Part shown: positions 1 to 6,687 of the stretch, one piece after another
Numbering within the stretch: the stretch's first letter is position 1
Layout: each line of letters starts with the position of its first letter
NCBI GenBank assembly: GCA_049323615.1
Contig: JBMOPD010000014.1
Span: forward strand, 1 to 13,670
DNA: 13,670 nt
Direction: 5' to 3'
From: JBMOPD01 sp049323615
GTDB lineage: Bacteria; Bacillota; Desulfotomaculia; Desulfotomaculales; Desulfocucumaceae
Notes under the pieces: model-generated
What the model saw: the letters and a program-made list of their open reading frames with translations, nothing else
The model's database searches: none
What the model was told of the DNA's origin: nothing
Position numbers and translations under genes: made by a program

Positions 1-150
1 CTTTTATGAAAAGCTTTGTCTTAGCTCTCTTAATTACCTTGCCTTGCTCCCGGCATCGCTGCCGGTTTCATCGACAGGGCCTGGCTTAATTCCTTTCCAT
101 CTCCACTGTTTAGTTTTCAAGGACCAAAATGGTTTCATCATTTGTGACAC
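1..150 (-). other. 5' leader of an rRNA operon (boxA and processing hairpin); 16S expected beyond base 1
   Basis: The minus-strand sequence over 106-126 contains TCCTTGAAAACTAAACA. It closely resembles the boxA-type antitermination motif (CTTTGAAAACTAAACA) that precedes 16S rRNA in Firmicutes. Downstream is a perfect 6-bp hairpin CCGGCA-TCGC-TGCCGG (50-65), plausibly part of the leader or processing stem. No mature 16S sequence (such as AGAGTTTGATC) is inside the window, so the rRNA gene itself is inferred from the leader and the three promoters. A 23S-proximal spacer is less likely because promoters lie directly upstream. Confidence 0.75.
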
Positions 151-156
151 TTCTTA

Positions 157-185
157 AGAATATCAGATTCCAATTGTCATGTCAA
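157..185 (-). promoter_or_regulatory. rrn promoter P3
   Basis: On the minus strand a perfect TTGACA (180-185), a 17-base spacer and TATTCT (157-162). The bases upstream (about 186-240) are very A/T rich on this strand, like an UP element. Transcription should start near base 150 and run through the boxA-bearing leader to the window edge. Confidence 0.8.
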
Positions 186-267
186 CTTTTATTTACTGGA
201 AAAACTACATTTTCATCATTTTTATCTTATCTTGATTTTTGAACCCGCCTCACCGGCAGCAAAAATA

Positions 268-296
268 ACTATATCATCTCCGGTGAACAAGGTCAA
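268..296 (-). promoter_or_regulatory. rrn promoter P2
   Basis: On the minus strand TTGACC (291-296) and TATAGT (268-273) are separated by exactly 17 bases, each a 5/6 match to sigma-A consensus. It lies about 50 bases downstream of P1 and 110 upstream of P3, in the same direction. Confidence 0.75.
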
Positions 297-318
297 CAGT
301 AAAGTTGTGGCAATTAAG

Positions 319-348
319 AATATATCACAGCACCGAAAAGACTGTCAA
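319..348 (-). promoter_or_regulatory. rrn promoter P1 (most upstream)
   Basis: On the minus strand TTGACA (343-348) is followed after 18 bases by TATATT (319-324), a 6/6 and a 5/6 match to the sigma-A consensus. It is the first of three tandem promoters pointing out of the left edge of the window, behind the yunB stop codon. Tandem strong promoters are characteristic of rRNA operons, and the downstream leader agrees. Confidence 0.75.
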
Positions 349-418
349 TTTCATTGCCATCCCTTAATTCCCGGAATGAACCATTATACTCATAGTTACA
401 CTTATTTTGCCATGATAT

Positions 419-1084
419 CTACCTGTTTATACCCGCTCCGAACAATCCTTCCGACAGGGATACATACGTGGTGGGGACTTCCCCCACTATTATGTTCTCG
501 GCCACCGGAACCTGCGTAGCCACACTGGCCCGGCCGCTCTTAAGGGGTATTACAATACGGACATCGGTGTCATAACACAGGTAAATGCAATGCCTGGTCT
601 GGTTTATGCCCGCCTGCTCAAACCGGTCACTCACTTCCACCCTCACAGTGCCTATGGGAACTATGTGCACCCTAATCCGGGGACCCAGGTTGGAAAAGTA
701 ATAAATCCCGGTAATCTGGCCCAGGGGAATGGCCAGCTCTCCTTCCTGCAGCCGGACCAGGGCAGCCTGAACAGCCAGTGTTGTGTCGGACGCCATTTTA
801 TTTAATCTGATAGTGTTGGCCTGGATCAAGACTATTTTGCCCGTACTGTCCTTATGTATCTCAACCAGGTCCTGATATCTCGTGTCTCCCTCGGCCACTT
901 TTGACCGGACGGCGTTGTTAATGACCCCGGTGGCCATTTGTACGGCCCTTACCTCGGCCATTTCATAAACTGTTGATCGTATTGCCCTGTCCAGTGCCCA
1001 GATGGAAAAAATAACCCCCGCCATTAATAACAGGACAAAGAATTTTGTCTTGTATGGCCTTCTGCGCCTGAACATTACCCACAC
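419..1084 (-). CDS. yunB: sporulation protein YunB
   Basis: Predicted 221-aa protein with a basic N-terminus (FRRRR), one membrane segment at about residues 14-31, and an extracytoplasmic domain. I recognise the YunB family from the first conserved block (DRAIRSTVYEMAEVRA, about 32-47), from AGINQTRHCIYL (about 158-169), and from the C-terminal VPVAENIIVGEVPTTY (about 192-207). In Bacillus subtilis yunB is a sigma-E (mother-cell) gene needed for normal spore formation; its biochemical role is not known to me. The start used here is GTG at 1084. An in-frame ATG three codons later (1073-1075) is equally possible, as neither has a clear SD. It stands alone between a divergent penicillin-binding protein gene and the co-directional rRNA promoters. 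No terminator hairpin is evident after its stop. Confidence 0.88.
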   Translation of the reverse strand: MWVMFRRRRPYKTKFFVLLLMAGVIFSIWALDRAIRSTVYEMAEVRAVQMATGVINNAVRSKVAEGDTRYQDLVEIHKDSTGKIVLIQANTIRLNKMASDTTLAVQAALVRLQEGELAIPLGQITGIYYFSNLGPRIRVHIVPIGTVRVEVSDRFEQAGINQTRHCIYLCYDTDVRIVIPLKSGRASVATQVPVAENIIVGEVPTTYVSLSEGLFGAGINR

Positions 1085-1128
1085 CGCCCGCCAAAGGCAT
1101 ACCGGTCATGTATCACTGCATTTCATTA

Positions 1129-1159
1129 ATTATATGCTGCCGGAACCTGAAAAATATTT
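1129..1159 (-). promoter_or_regulatory. candidate sigma-E-like promoter of yunB
   Basis: On the minus strand AAATATT (1153-1159) and CATATAAT (1129-1136) resemble the sigma-E elements KMATATT and CATACAnT, with a 16-base spacer that is a little long. The site lies about 45 bases upstream of the yunB start. The proposal leans partly on known sigma-E control of yunB in B. subtilis, so it is tentative. Confidence 0.3.
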
Positions 1160-1302
1160 ACTATATTCAATTCACTTTTTGCCGGGGAATGATGGACAAT
1201 TTTAGCTAAAATATCGATAAAATGATTATAATACTACCTGGTGGAACCTTTTAGGAGCCAGTCCGTCAAATTATATAGACATATAAACATATTCAACAGT
1301 TG

Positions 1303-1311
1303 TGGTATAAT
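1303..1311 (+). promoter_or_regulatory. extended -10 promoter of the PBP1A gene
   Basis: TGGTATAAT (1303-1311) is a perfect extended -10 element (TGn plus TATAAT). No good -35 box sits 16-18 bases upstream. The expected start of transcription near 1318 leaves a short leader with the SD AGGAGG (1331-1336). A second TATAAT at 1227-1232 also lacks a -35 box and is less convincing. Confidence 0.6.
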
Positions 1312-1345
1312 GTCAGGTGATTAATATTTAAGGAGGGCTGGCATC

Positions 1346-3649
1346 TTGGCTGCTAAACCCAGGAGGAGAAGAAGAGTAAGACCGGGCAGATTCATTATCT
1401 TCTTTGTACTTCTTTTTGTCCTGCTGGCAGGGGGATCTGCCATCGGCCTGGTGGCTGTCAGCATTAAGGATATTCCCGCCTGGAACAGCGAGGCGCTGTT
1501 ATCTTCGAACTCAACCCTTATATACGATAAGGATAATAAACTAGTTGCCAAAGTGGGCGTGGAGAACCGCGTACCAATCTCCATCAAGGAAGTCCCGGAA
1601 ATTGTGCAGCAGGCCTTTCTTGCCGCCGAGGACCACCGTTTCAACCAGCACCACGGCGTTGATTTCAAAGGAATTATCCGGGCCGCCTTCACGGACATAG
1701 TCGGTGTGGGGAAACACCAGGGGGCCAGCACCATCACCCAGCAGCTGGTCAAACTGTCCTTCCTCACCCCGGAAAAAACATTCAAAAGAAAGATTCAGGA
1801 AGTCATTCTGGCCATCCAGGTGGAGCACTATTACTCAAAAGACGAGATTCTCGAAATGTACCTGAACAAGATTTATTTCGGGCAGGGGGCTTACGGGATC
1901 CAGTCGGCCGCCCAGACTTACTTTAAAAAGGACGCCAAGGATCTGACCCTGGCCGAGGCCGCCTTGCTGGCCGGTATACCCAAAACTCCCAATTACTACT
2001 CGCCCCTGGCCGCCAAGGACACCCCCGAGGGACAGCCCCACCAGGGCAAGCTGAGGCAAAAAACAATACTGCAGTTGATGGTGAATTACGGTTTTATAGG
2101 CCAGGCACAGGCCGACCAGGCCTATAACGAACCGCTAAAAATAACCAAGTCTTCTACTACGTATCCTTATCCGTATTTTGTTGATTATGTAACCGAGTTG
2201 CTGATCAAAAAATACGGTGAAAACCAGGTGTATAACTCCGGCCTGAAGGTTTATACCACCCTGGACCCGCAAATACAGACCGCTGCCGAAAACGTAATGG
2301 CCGACGATAAAAATTTCCCTCCCCCCAGGGGCAAGGATAAGCCCCAGGGGGCGGTAGTGGTCCTGGACCCTGCCAACGGCCAGGTCAGGGCCATAGTGGG
2401 GGGCCGGGAACATACCAACCGGCTGGGGTGGAACAGGGCTACCAGAAAGCCCGGCCGCCAGCCGGGGTCGTCCTTCAAACCGATCATAGCCTACGGCCCG
2501 GCCGTAGAGTTTGCCGGCCTGGGACCGGCCTCGGTGGTGGATGACGCGCCGGTTAAATACGGGAACTATGAGCCGCCCAACTTTGATAAAAAGTTCCGCG
2601 GGCTGATCACCCTGCGCACCGCCCTGGTCAATTCAGTCAACGTGGTGGCCGTGAAGCTCCTGGTGGACCACGTAACCATTCCGAAGGCCATCGAGTTTGC
2701 CTCCAGAATGGGGATTGAAATAAACAGCAGTTCGGTGGGGGCCAGCCTGGCCCTGGGCACCGAAGAGGTGACGCCCCTGCAGATGGCCGGGGCATACGGC
2801 GCCTTTGCCAACAGCGGGGTGTTTAACGAGCCGGTGGTGATATTAAAGGTGGAAAGCCCAGACGGTACGGTGCTGGAAGAACACAAACCCCGGCCCAGGC
2901 CGGTAATGAAGCCGACCACAGCCTTCCTCCTGACCGACATGATGAAGTCGGTAACCCAGGAAGGAACGGGAAGAAACGCCTATTTCGGGCGGCCTGCCGC
3001 CGGCAAGACGGGAACCACCGACGACGGCAAGGACATCTGGTTTGCCGGCTATACCCCCGACCTTGTGGCTATAGTCTGGCTGGGATACGACAATCCCACA
3101 CCCATGAAAGAGGCCTTCGGCGGCGGCTTCCCGGCAAAAATCTGGAACAAGATAATGAGCGAGGCCCACAAAGGTCTCCCCGTCAGGGACTTCCCAAGGC
3201 CCCCGGGTATTGTGGCAGCCACGGTGGACAGCAAGTCGGGCCTGCTGCCGGGTCCCAACACCCCTCCCAATCACCTGGTTACCGACCTGTTTGCCGAGGG
3301 GACAGTCCCCACCGAGGTGGACAACACCCATGTAATGGTTGAAATATGCGCCACAACGGGGCTTCTGCCGAATAAATACTGTCCCGACAGGGTAATCCAG
3401 AACCTGGTCAGTCTCCCTTACACCGTCCCGGAATACGTGGAAGACTTCCGCGACCGGGTGCCGTCACAGATATGTACCCTTCACGGGCCGGGCGGAATAA
3501 GCGGTCCACCGGCTCAGGGGGGTTCAACCGACCTGTCGGGAAATCAACAGCCGAATAACGGCGCACCCGACCCGGGGCAAAGGCCCCGCAACGGCAAGCC
3601 GGAACGCAAGCCCGATGCAAATACCGGCATTCTTCCCCCGCGGTTGTAG
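1346..3649 (+). CDS. class A penicillin-binding protein (bifunctional PBP1A-type glycosyltransferase/transpeptidase)
   Basis: 767-aa membrane-anchored peptidoglycan synthase that polymerises lipid II and cross-links the strands outside the membrane. It begins at TTG (1346), nine bases after the SD AGGAGG. There is a basic cytoplasmic tail (RRRRR) and one membrane span (about residues 15-40). The GT51 glycosyltransferase domain has AAEDHRF with the catalytic Glu95, GASTITQQLVK (126-136), KRKIQE with Glu152, and YLNKIYFGQGAYG (172-184). The penicillin-binding transpeptidase domain has the active-site SSFK (Ser375-Lys378), SVN (430-432) and KTG (554-556). After about residue 710 comes a Pro/Gly/Asn-rich, low-complexity tail of some 55 residues, typical of Gram-positive PBP1 proteins. 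Overall length is normal. Monocistronic: own promoter upstream and a strong terminator 12 bases after the stop. Which paralogue (ponA, pbpF or pbpG type) cannot be told from sequence alone. Confidence 0.95.
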   Translation: MAAKPRRRRRVRPGRFIIFFVLLFVLLAGGSAIGLVAVSIKDIPAWNSEALLSSNSTLIYDKDNKLVAKVGVENRVPISIKEVPEIVQQAFLAAEDHRFNQHHGVDFKGIIRAAFTDIVGVGKHQGASTITQQLVKLSFLTPEKTFKRKIQEVILAIQVEHYYSKDEILEMYLNKIYFGQGAYGIQSAAQTYFKKDAKDLTLAEAALLAGIPKTPNYYSPLAAKDTPEGQPHQGKLRQKTILQLMVNYGFIGQAQADQAYNEPLKITKSSTTYPYPYFVDYVTELLIKKYGENQVYNSGLKVYTTLDPQIQTAAENVMADDKNFPPPRGKDKPQGAVVVLDPANGQVRAIVGGREHTNRLGWNRATRKPGRQPGSSFKPIIAYGPAVEFAGLGPASVVDDAPVKYGNYEPPNFDKKFRGLITLRTALVNSVNVVAVKLLVDHVTIPKAIEFASRMGIEINSSSVGASLALGTEEVTPLQMAGAYGAFANSGVFNEPVVILKVESPDGTVLEEHKPRPRPVMKPTTAFLLTDMMKSVTQEGTGRNAYFGRPAAGKTGTTDDGKDIWFAGYTPDLVAIVWLGYDNPTPMKEAFGGGFPAKIWNKIMSEAHKGLPVRDFPRPPGIVAATVDSKSGLLPGPNTPPNHLVTDLFAEGTVPTEVDNTHVMVEICATTGLLPNKYCPDRVIQNLVSLPYTVPEYVEDFRDRVPSQICTLHGPGGISGPPAQGGSTDLSGNQQPNNGAPDPGQRPRNGKPERKPDANTGILPPRL

Positions 3650-3660
3650 CGGTATAAAAG

Positions 3661-3696
3661 ATAAAACCCCACCTCTGTGGGGTTTTATATCTTTTT
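3661..3696. terminator. bidirectional intrinsic terminator between PBP1A and rnpB
   Basis: A 12-bp stem (ATAAAACCCCAC, 3661-3672, with GTGGGGTTTTAT, 3677-3688) closes a 4-base loop. Plus-strand transcripts run out into ATATCTTTTT; minus-strand transcripts read out of the same stem into CTTTTAT. It therefore can end both the PBP mRNA and the convergent RNase P RNA. Confidence 0.88.
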
Positions 3697-4046
3697 AAGT
3701 ACGGCTGTAAGCGAGATTCTGTTTTTCAAGCAATCATCTGTCTAGGGATTTTCATCCCTTCCCCGTTCGGGGATGCCCCTACCCGCAGGGTTTAACCCTG
3801 CCTATTTGGGTTGCACGCTGGTGGAGTTTACCCTTGCACTCACCGGTCACCCGGTGACATAGTTTCTGTGGCACTTTACGGCTACTCAAAACTGCAGCCG
3901 GTCACAGCCGCAGTTTCTTTTGCCGTCGTCAGGTCGCCCTGCCCCGGCTTGCGCCGGGCACCATTTTATACCCCCGAAGGGATATGCGTGTCTCGACTTT
4001 CCTCTACCTCCCTGTGGGAAGCAGCGATTGCTCACCGTACTTAAAA
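3693..4046 (-). ncRNA. rnpB: RNase P RNA (catalytic subunit), apparently class A
   Basis: The RNA that cleaves the 5' leader from tRNA precursors. Reading the minus strand, the conserved blocks are in order: GAGGAAAGTC near the 5' end, CGACGGCAAAAGAAACTG, GTGCCACAGAAACTATG, CCACCAGCGTGCAACC followed by AAATAGG, and the 3' block GACAGATGATTGC with ACAGAATCTCGCTTACAG. The ends are set by a 12-bp terminal helix P1: TTTTAAGTACGG (3693-3704, plus-strand letters) is the exact complement of CCGTACTTAAAA (4035-4046). Length is about 354 nt, normal for bacteria. The GGTGAGTGCAAGGGTAAA-type region and overall layout fit class A rather than the Bacillus class B, though I have not folded it. Exact mature ends are uncertain by a few bases. 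Confidence 0.95.
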
Positions 4047-4066
4047 TTTCTGGTTGTCAGAACTTT

Positions 4067-4095
4067 ATTATACAATCAGATTGCCGGGATAGCAA
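4067..4095 (-). promoter_or_regulatory. rnpB promoter
   Basis: On the minus strand TTGCTA (4090-4095), a 17-base spacer and a perfect TATAAT (4067-4072). The predicted start (about 4060) lies roughly 14 bases before the P1 helix of the RNase P RNA, so a short 5' extension is removed or the RNA starts slightly earlier than P1. Confidence 0.75.
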
Positions 4096-4178
4096 GAGGA
4101 ATAAAATGCATTCAGCACAATTCCTCCTGACTTTGGAAATTAAAACAGTTTCTTGGAGGATATGATATTTTTACCCAA

Positions 4179-4198
4179 AATGAGACATTTTTCTCATT
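4179..4198. repeat. 7-bp inverted repeat AATGAGA / TCTCATT
   Basis: AATGAGA (4179-4185) and TCTCATT (4192-4198) are perfect inverted arms around a 6-base spacer, in the intergenic region between the divergent rnpB and 84-aa genes. There is no T-run of terminator length after it. It could be an operator, but no regulator is indicated. Confidence 0.4.
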
Positions 4199-4235
4199 AC
4201 AATAGGAAATTAGTCTGATGATTTTTTTCCCAGAT

Positions 4236-4264
4236 TTGATTAGGATTAGCATTAAATCTAATAT
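4236..4264 (+). promoter_or_regulatory. candidate promoter of the 84-aa gene
   Basis: TTGATT (4236-4241), 17-base spacer, TAATAT (4259-4264). The match is fair, but transcription would begin at about 4271, which is already the first base of the SD, so the leader would be almost absent. The call is therefore tentative. Confidence 0.4.
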
Positions 4265-4284
4265 TTCACTGGAGGTGAAGGTTT

Positions 4285-4539
4285 TTGGGCGACAAGTATA
4301 TCTATGATATTGTCGAACAATACGTTCCGGATCACCTTATCAGTTCATTAAAGACCTCGGACAGTCGAGCAAAATATGAGGTACTATCGGCTGCCCTGGA
4401 AAAGTACTTCCGGGAACTGGGCGTCAAAACCGGCGCCGGCCGCCGGAACCGGGTTTTTTTAAGCAATTACCTGCAGACCTGGGAGAAAGACGGCTTTAAC
4501 TATCAATACCAGAGAGTACGACTTGAAAGCCAAATCTAA
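4285..4539 (+). CDS. small protein of unknown function (84 aa)
   Basis: I do not recognise a named family. The TTG start at 4285 is well supported by GGAGGTG (4271-4277) eight bases upstream. The product is soluble and mixed-charge, with no membrane segment or signal peptide. Its first half looks helical (DIVEQYVPDHLISSLK, then RAKYEVLSAALEKYFRELG). A basic patch GAGRRNR follows at about 51-57, then an aromatic C-terminus (YLQTWEKDGFNYQYQR). The small size, basic patch and absence of metabolic motifs would allow a DNA- or RNA-associated role, but nothing shows it. It is monocistronic, between divergent rnpB and convergent rodZ, and its stop codon overlaps the terminator stem. Confidence 0.75.
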   Translation: MGDKYIYDIVEQYVPDHLISSLKTSDSRAKYEVLSAALEKYFRELGVKTGAGRRNRVFLSNYLQTWEKDGFNYQYQRVRLESQI

Positions 4540-4567
4540 ACCACCCGGGACGGGTGGTTTGATTTTT
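4538..4567. terminator. intrinsic terminator shared by the 84-aa gene and rodZ
   Basis: A perfect 9-bp stem, AAACCACCC (4538-4546) with GGGTGGTTT (4552-4560), around a 5-base loop. It is followed on the plus strand by GATTTTTATC. The stem begins inside the stop codon of the 84-aa gene. On the minus strand it lies 19 bases after the rodZ stop, but the downstream T-run there is weak, so it is stronger in the plus direction. Confidence 0.8.
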
Positions 4568-4578
4568 ATCACTTAAGT

Positions 4579-5316
4579 TTAAACCTGGGGAGCCTTGAAT
4601 TCTTTTGTCACCACCTGCCCTACTCCCCCCAGCACCCCCATTTTTTGACCGTTGAATTCCACCTCCACCACACCGGCGTTGCCCAGCCTTAAACTGATTT
4701 TCTCGTTGCCTTTGAATTCTTTGATCTGTCCCGCCGACAAAAAACCGGTGAAGGCCGGCTTGCCGTCAATCTCCACGGACATCCAACATTCGTCATTGGT
4801 GACGCTGAGGGTGATATTTACACCCTTTTGTGCCGGGGGTTTGCCCGGGACATTCCCCTGGTTGGTCCTGACCTCCGGTATAATTGTTTTATTGTCACCC
4901 GCAATTTTGTTTTCCCCGTCGCCGGTTGGGCCGGGCTTGTTGATTTCCGTCAGGGCAGGCAGGTACAAGAATGCGGCCACCAGGGCAATTGCCAGCAAGC
5001 CGATGGCAATCTTGACAAAACTTCCGCTTCCCCGTTTTTCAATACTTGTCAGTTTGTTCTCTTTAAATTCATCTTCCCTTTCTGGCAGCGGAGCCCTGGC
5101 CTCATAGGCGGATACCAGCGCATTGGCATTGAGGCCCAGAAACCTGGCGTAGTTTTTGATAAATCCCTTGATGTAAACCCTTCCCGGAAGAATTTCAAAA
5201 TTCTCATTTTCCAGCGCTTCCAGGTATTTGCGCCGGATCTTGGTATGCTCCTCGACATTTTCCAGGGATATCCCCCGGGATTCCCTCGCAGCCTTCAGTG
5301 TATTCCCGATTTCCAC
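4579..5316 (-). CDS. rodZ: RodZ-like cell-shape protein (HTH, transmembrane, DUF4115 domain)
   Basis: About 245 aa. The N-terminal Xre-type helix-turn-helix (GNTLKAARESRG through LPGRVYIKGFIKNYARFLGL, about residues 4-62) is the cytoplasmic domain by which RodZ binds MreB in characterised bacteria. A charged linker, one membrane span (FVKIAIGLLAIALVAAFLYL, about 100-119) and an extracytoplasmic beta-rich domain of the DUF4115 type (about 165-240) follow. I place the start at GTG 5316 because GGAGG lies eight bases upstream and the family normally begins M-E-I-G-x-x-L. The in-frame ATG at 5331 is itself part of the SD sequence (ATGGAGGTG), so it is unlikely to be used. The gene lies last in the ftsK-mnmH-rodZ series, and its first 113 bases overlap the mnmH frame. 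The ftsK-rodZ proximity is common in Firmicutes. Confidence 0.9.
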   Translation of the reverse strand: MEIGNTLKAARESRGISLENVEEHTKIRRKYLEALENENFEILPGRVYIKGFIKNYARFLGLNANALVSAYEARAPLPEREDEFKENKLTSIEKRGSGSFVKIAIGLLAIALVAAFLYLPALTEINKPGPTGDGENKIAGDNKTIIPEVRTNQGNVPGKPPAQKGVNITLSVTNDECWMSVEIDGKPAFTGFLSAGQIKEFKGNEKISLRLGNAGVVEVEFNGQKMGVLGGVGQVVTKEFKAPQV

Positions 5317-6391
5317 ACGGTACACCTCCATTTACCGGTACATTGTACTCAGCAAGGCCGGTTACGAAGTCGTATATCTTTTCCACAGCCAGATCCAGGT
5401 CCGAAGTTTCCACCGAAAGGTCATAACCGGGATCAGGTTTGTCCGGGTATTTGTATAACGGGTCGTAGTATTCCACAAGTAAAAACTCAACGGCCTTATC
5501 CATCCGGCCACCGCTGATGAGCCCACGCAACATGTCAACCTTTTTGTGCCCCAGGTACTTGACCAGGGCCCCGGTGGCTTCCAGCAGCTGATTTATGTTT
5601 TCCTTTTTATTGAGCTCAGAGGTGTACTCTTCCATGGAGCGCCTTACCCTGACCTCCAGCGGGGCATAAAGGAGTATTTTATACCCCCTCTTCATGGCGT
5701 TCATAACCGGGGTGGGCACCAAAAGCCTGCCCAGCCGCCTGCTTTCACACTCAACGATAAATACGCCCTTTTGTTCGGCCTTTTTCAGTTCCCCGTAAAT
5801 CAGGCTCTCAAAAAGCTTTTGTGAAGGGGACGGAGGCAGGCCCACCTTTCCGTACACCGATCCCCGGTGAACGGCGAGCCCCTCCAGATCCAGTACGGGC
5901 ATCCCCTTCCCGGCCAATTTTTGCAATATCATTGTTTTGCCGACACCGGTCAGCCCGTAAACCACCACGGCCCGGTGAGGCAGTGCACTGTTGAGGTAAG
6001 CGTTGATATACCGCCGGTAGGCCTTATACCCGCCGTTTATCCGGTAAACGTCAAACCCCATCGTATCCAGCATGTACGATACAAACTGGCTGCGCATACC
6101 GCCGCGCCAGCAGAAAACGATCACTTTTTTGTCCGGGGCGGCCAGGGCGTCAAATTGTTTTACCATCCCGGCCAGCTTTGGAGATACTATTTCCAGCCCG
6201 GTCCGCCTGGCCTGCCGGGCACTTATCTGTTTATAATCGGAGCCTACCCTGGCCCTCTCTTCGTTGTTTAAAAGCGGAATATTGACGGCGCCGGGTATCG
6301 TTCCCTCCGCAAACTCCCCCTCAGACCGCACATCGGCTATAATGGCGCCGGGAACGTTAAGTGCTTCTTCAGCGCTGATATTTTTTATCAT
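5204..6391 (-). CDS. mnmH: tRNA 2-selenouridine synthase MnmH (SelU/YbbB)
   Basis: 395 aa. In characterised bacteria the enzyme replaces the sulfur of 2-thiouridine at the tRNA wobble position with selenium from selenophosphate, via a geranylated intermediate. The N-terminal rhodanese domain (about 1-125) carries the family signature FCWRGGMRS with catalytic Cys94. The C-terminal P-loop domain has GLTGVGKT (146-153) and the conserved DLEGLAVHRGSVYG (168-181) and ECESRRLGRLLVP (about 214-226) blocks. ATG start with GGAG ten bases upstream. The recognisable family sequence ends around DFVTG (about residue 345). A further tail of roughly 45 residues reads through the rodZ SD and start and looks non-native: one base gained or lost near 5365 would bring an immediate stop. 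It implies a selenophosphate synthetase (SelD) elsewhere in the genome. Confidence 0.93.
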   Translation of the reverse strand: MIKNISAEEALNVPGAIIADVRSEGEFAEGTIPGAVNIPLLNNEERARVGSDYKQISARQARRTGLEIVSPKLAGMVKQFDALAAPDKKVIVFCWRGGMRSQFVSYMLDTMGFDVYRINGGYKAYRRYINAYLNSALPHRAVVVYGLTGVGKTMILQKLAGKGMPVLDLEGLAVHRGSVYGKVGLPPSPSQKLFESLIYGELKKAEQKGVFIVECESRRLGRLLVPTPVMNAMKRGYKILLYAPLEVRVRRSMEEYTSELNKKENINQLLEATGALVKYLGHKKVDMLRGLISGGRMDKAVEFLLVEYYDPLYKYPDKPDPGYDLSVETSDLDLAVEKIYDFVTGLAEYNVPVNGGVPCGNREYTEGCEGIPGDIPGKCRGAYQDPAQIPGSAGK

Positions 6392-6687
6392 CTATGACAG
6401 CTCCAAATTCACCAGGTAAATCAAATCAACCCCGCTAAACGGCATAAACGTTTCCGGGGTCAGATGAAATCGAAGTACAATATTGTTTACCCTGAAAGTA
6501 GCTTGTTGCTGACAGCATCCAGAAATAGAAGTATTCCTCCTGTTATAATGTCCCTTTTTAAGTTTAAAATTCTGATGCCGGCGGACCTGAACCCCGTTGG
6601 AAAATAAAATTATATGCATATTTTACACATTTTTGTATTTTATCCTGATGCAGGTTTCGACATAAAATAAATTTTTCCTTTAAATTA
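6392..6687. other. noncoding gap between ftsK and mnmH with an unpaired strong SD
   Basis: No gene I can support. An A/T-rich stretch follows the ftsK stop. On the minus strand an excellent SD (ACAGGAGGAAT, about 6533-6543) has no ATG, GTG or TTG at a workable distance. The frame ending in the TAG at 6392-6394, directly abutting the mnmH ATG, would need an ATT start nine bases after the SD and would give about 44 residues. A TATAAT-like sequence lies near 6608-6613 (minus) without a clear -35 box. Confidence 0.5.

Noticed and set aside
232..519. 95-codon open frame on the plus strand
   Set aside because: It runs across the rrn promoters and the 3' end of yunB, has no SD and no protein-like pattern.
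3811..4165. Two open frames on the plus strand over rnpB
   Set aside because: They lie antisense to a clear RNase P RNA and lack SDs.
4162..4215. 17-codon frame starting ATGATATTTTTACCC after GGAGG
   Set aside because: The ATG is only two bases after GGAGG, too close to be used, and the product is tiny and featureless.
6392..6619. 75-codon frame on the minus strand starting ATGCATATAATT
   Set aside because: No SD before that ATG; only the portion after the internal SD is at all plausible, and it is reported as a finding instead.
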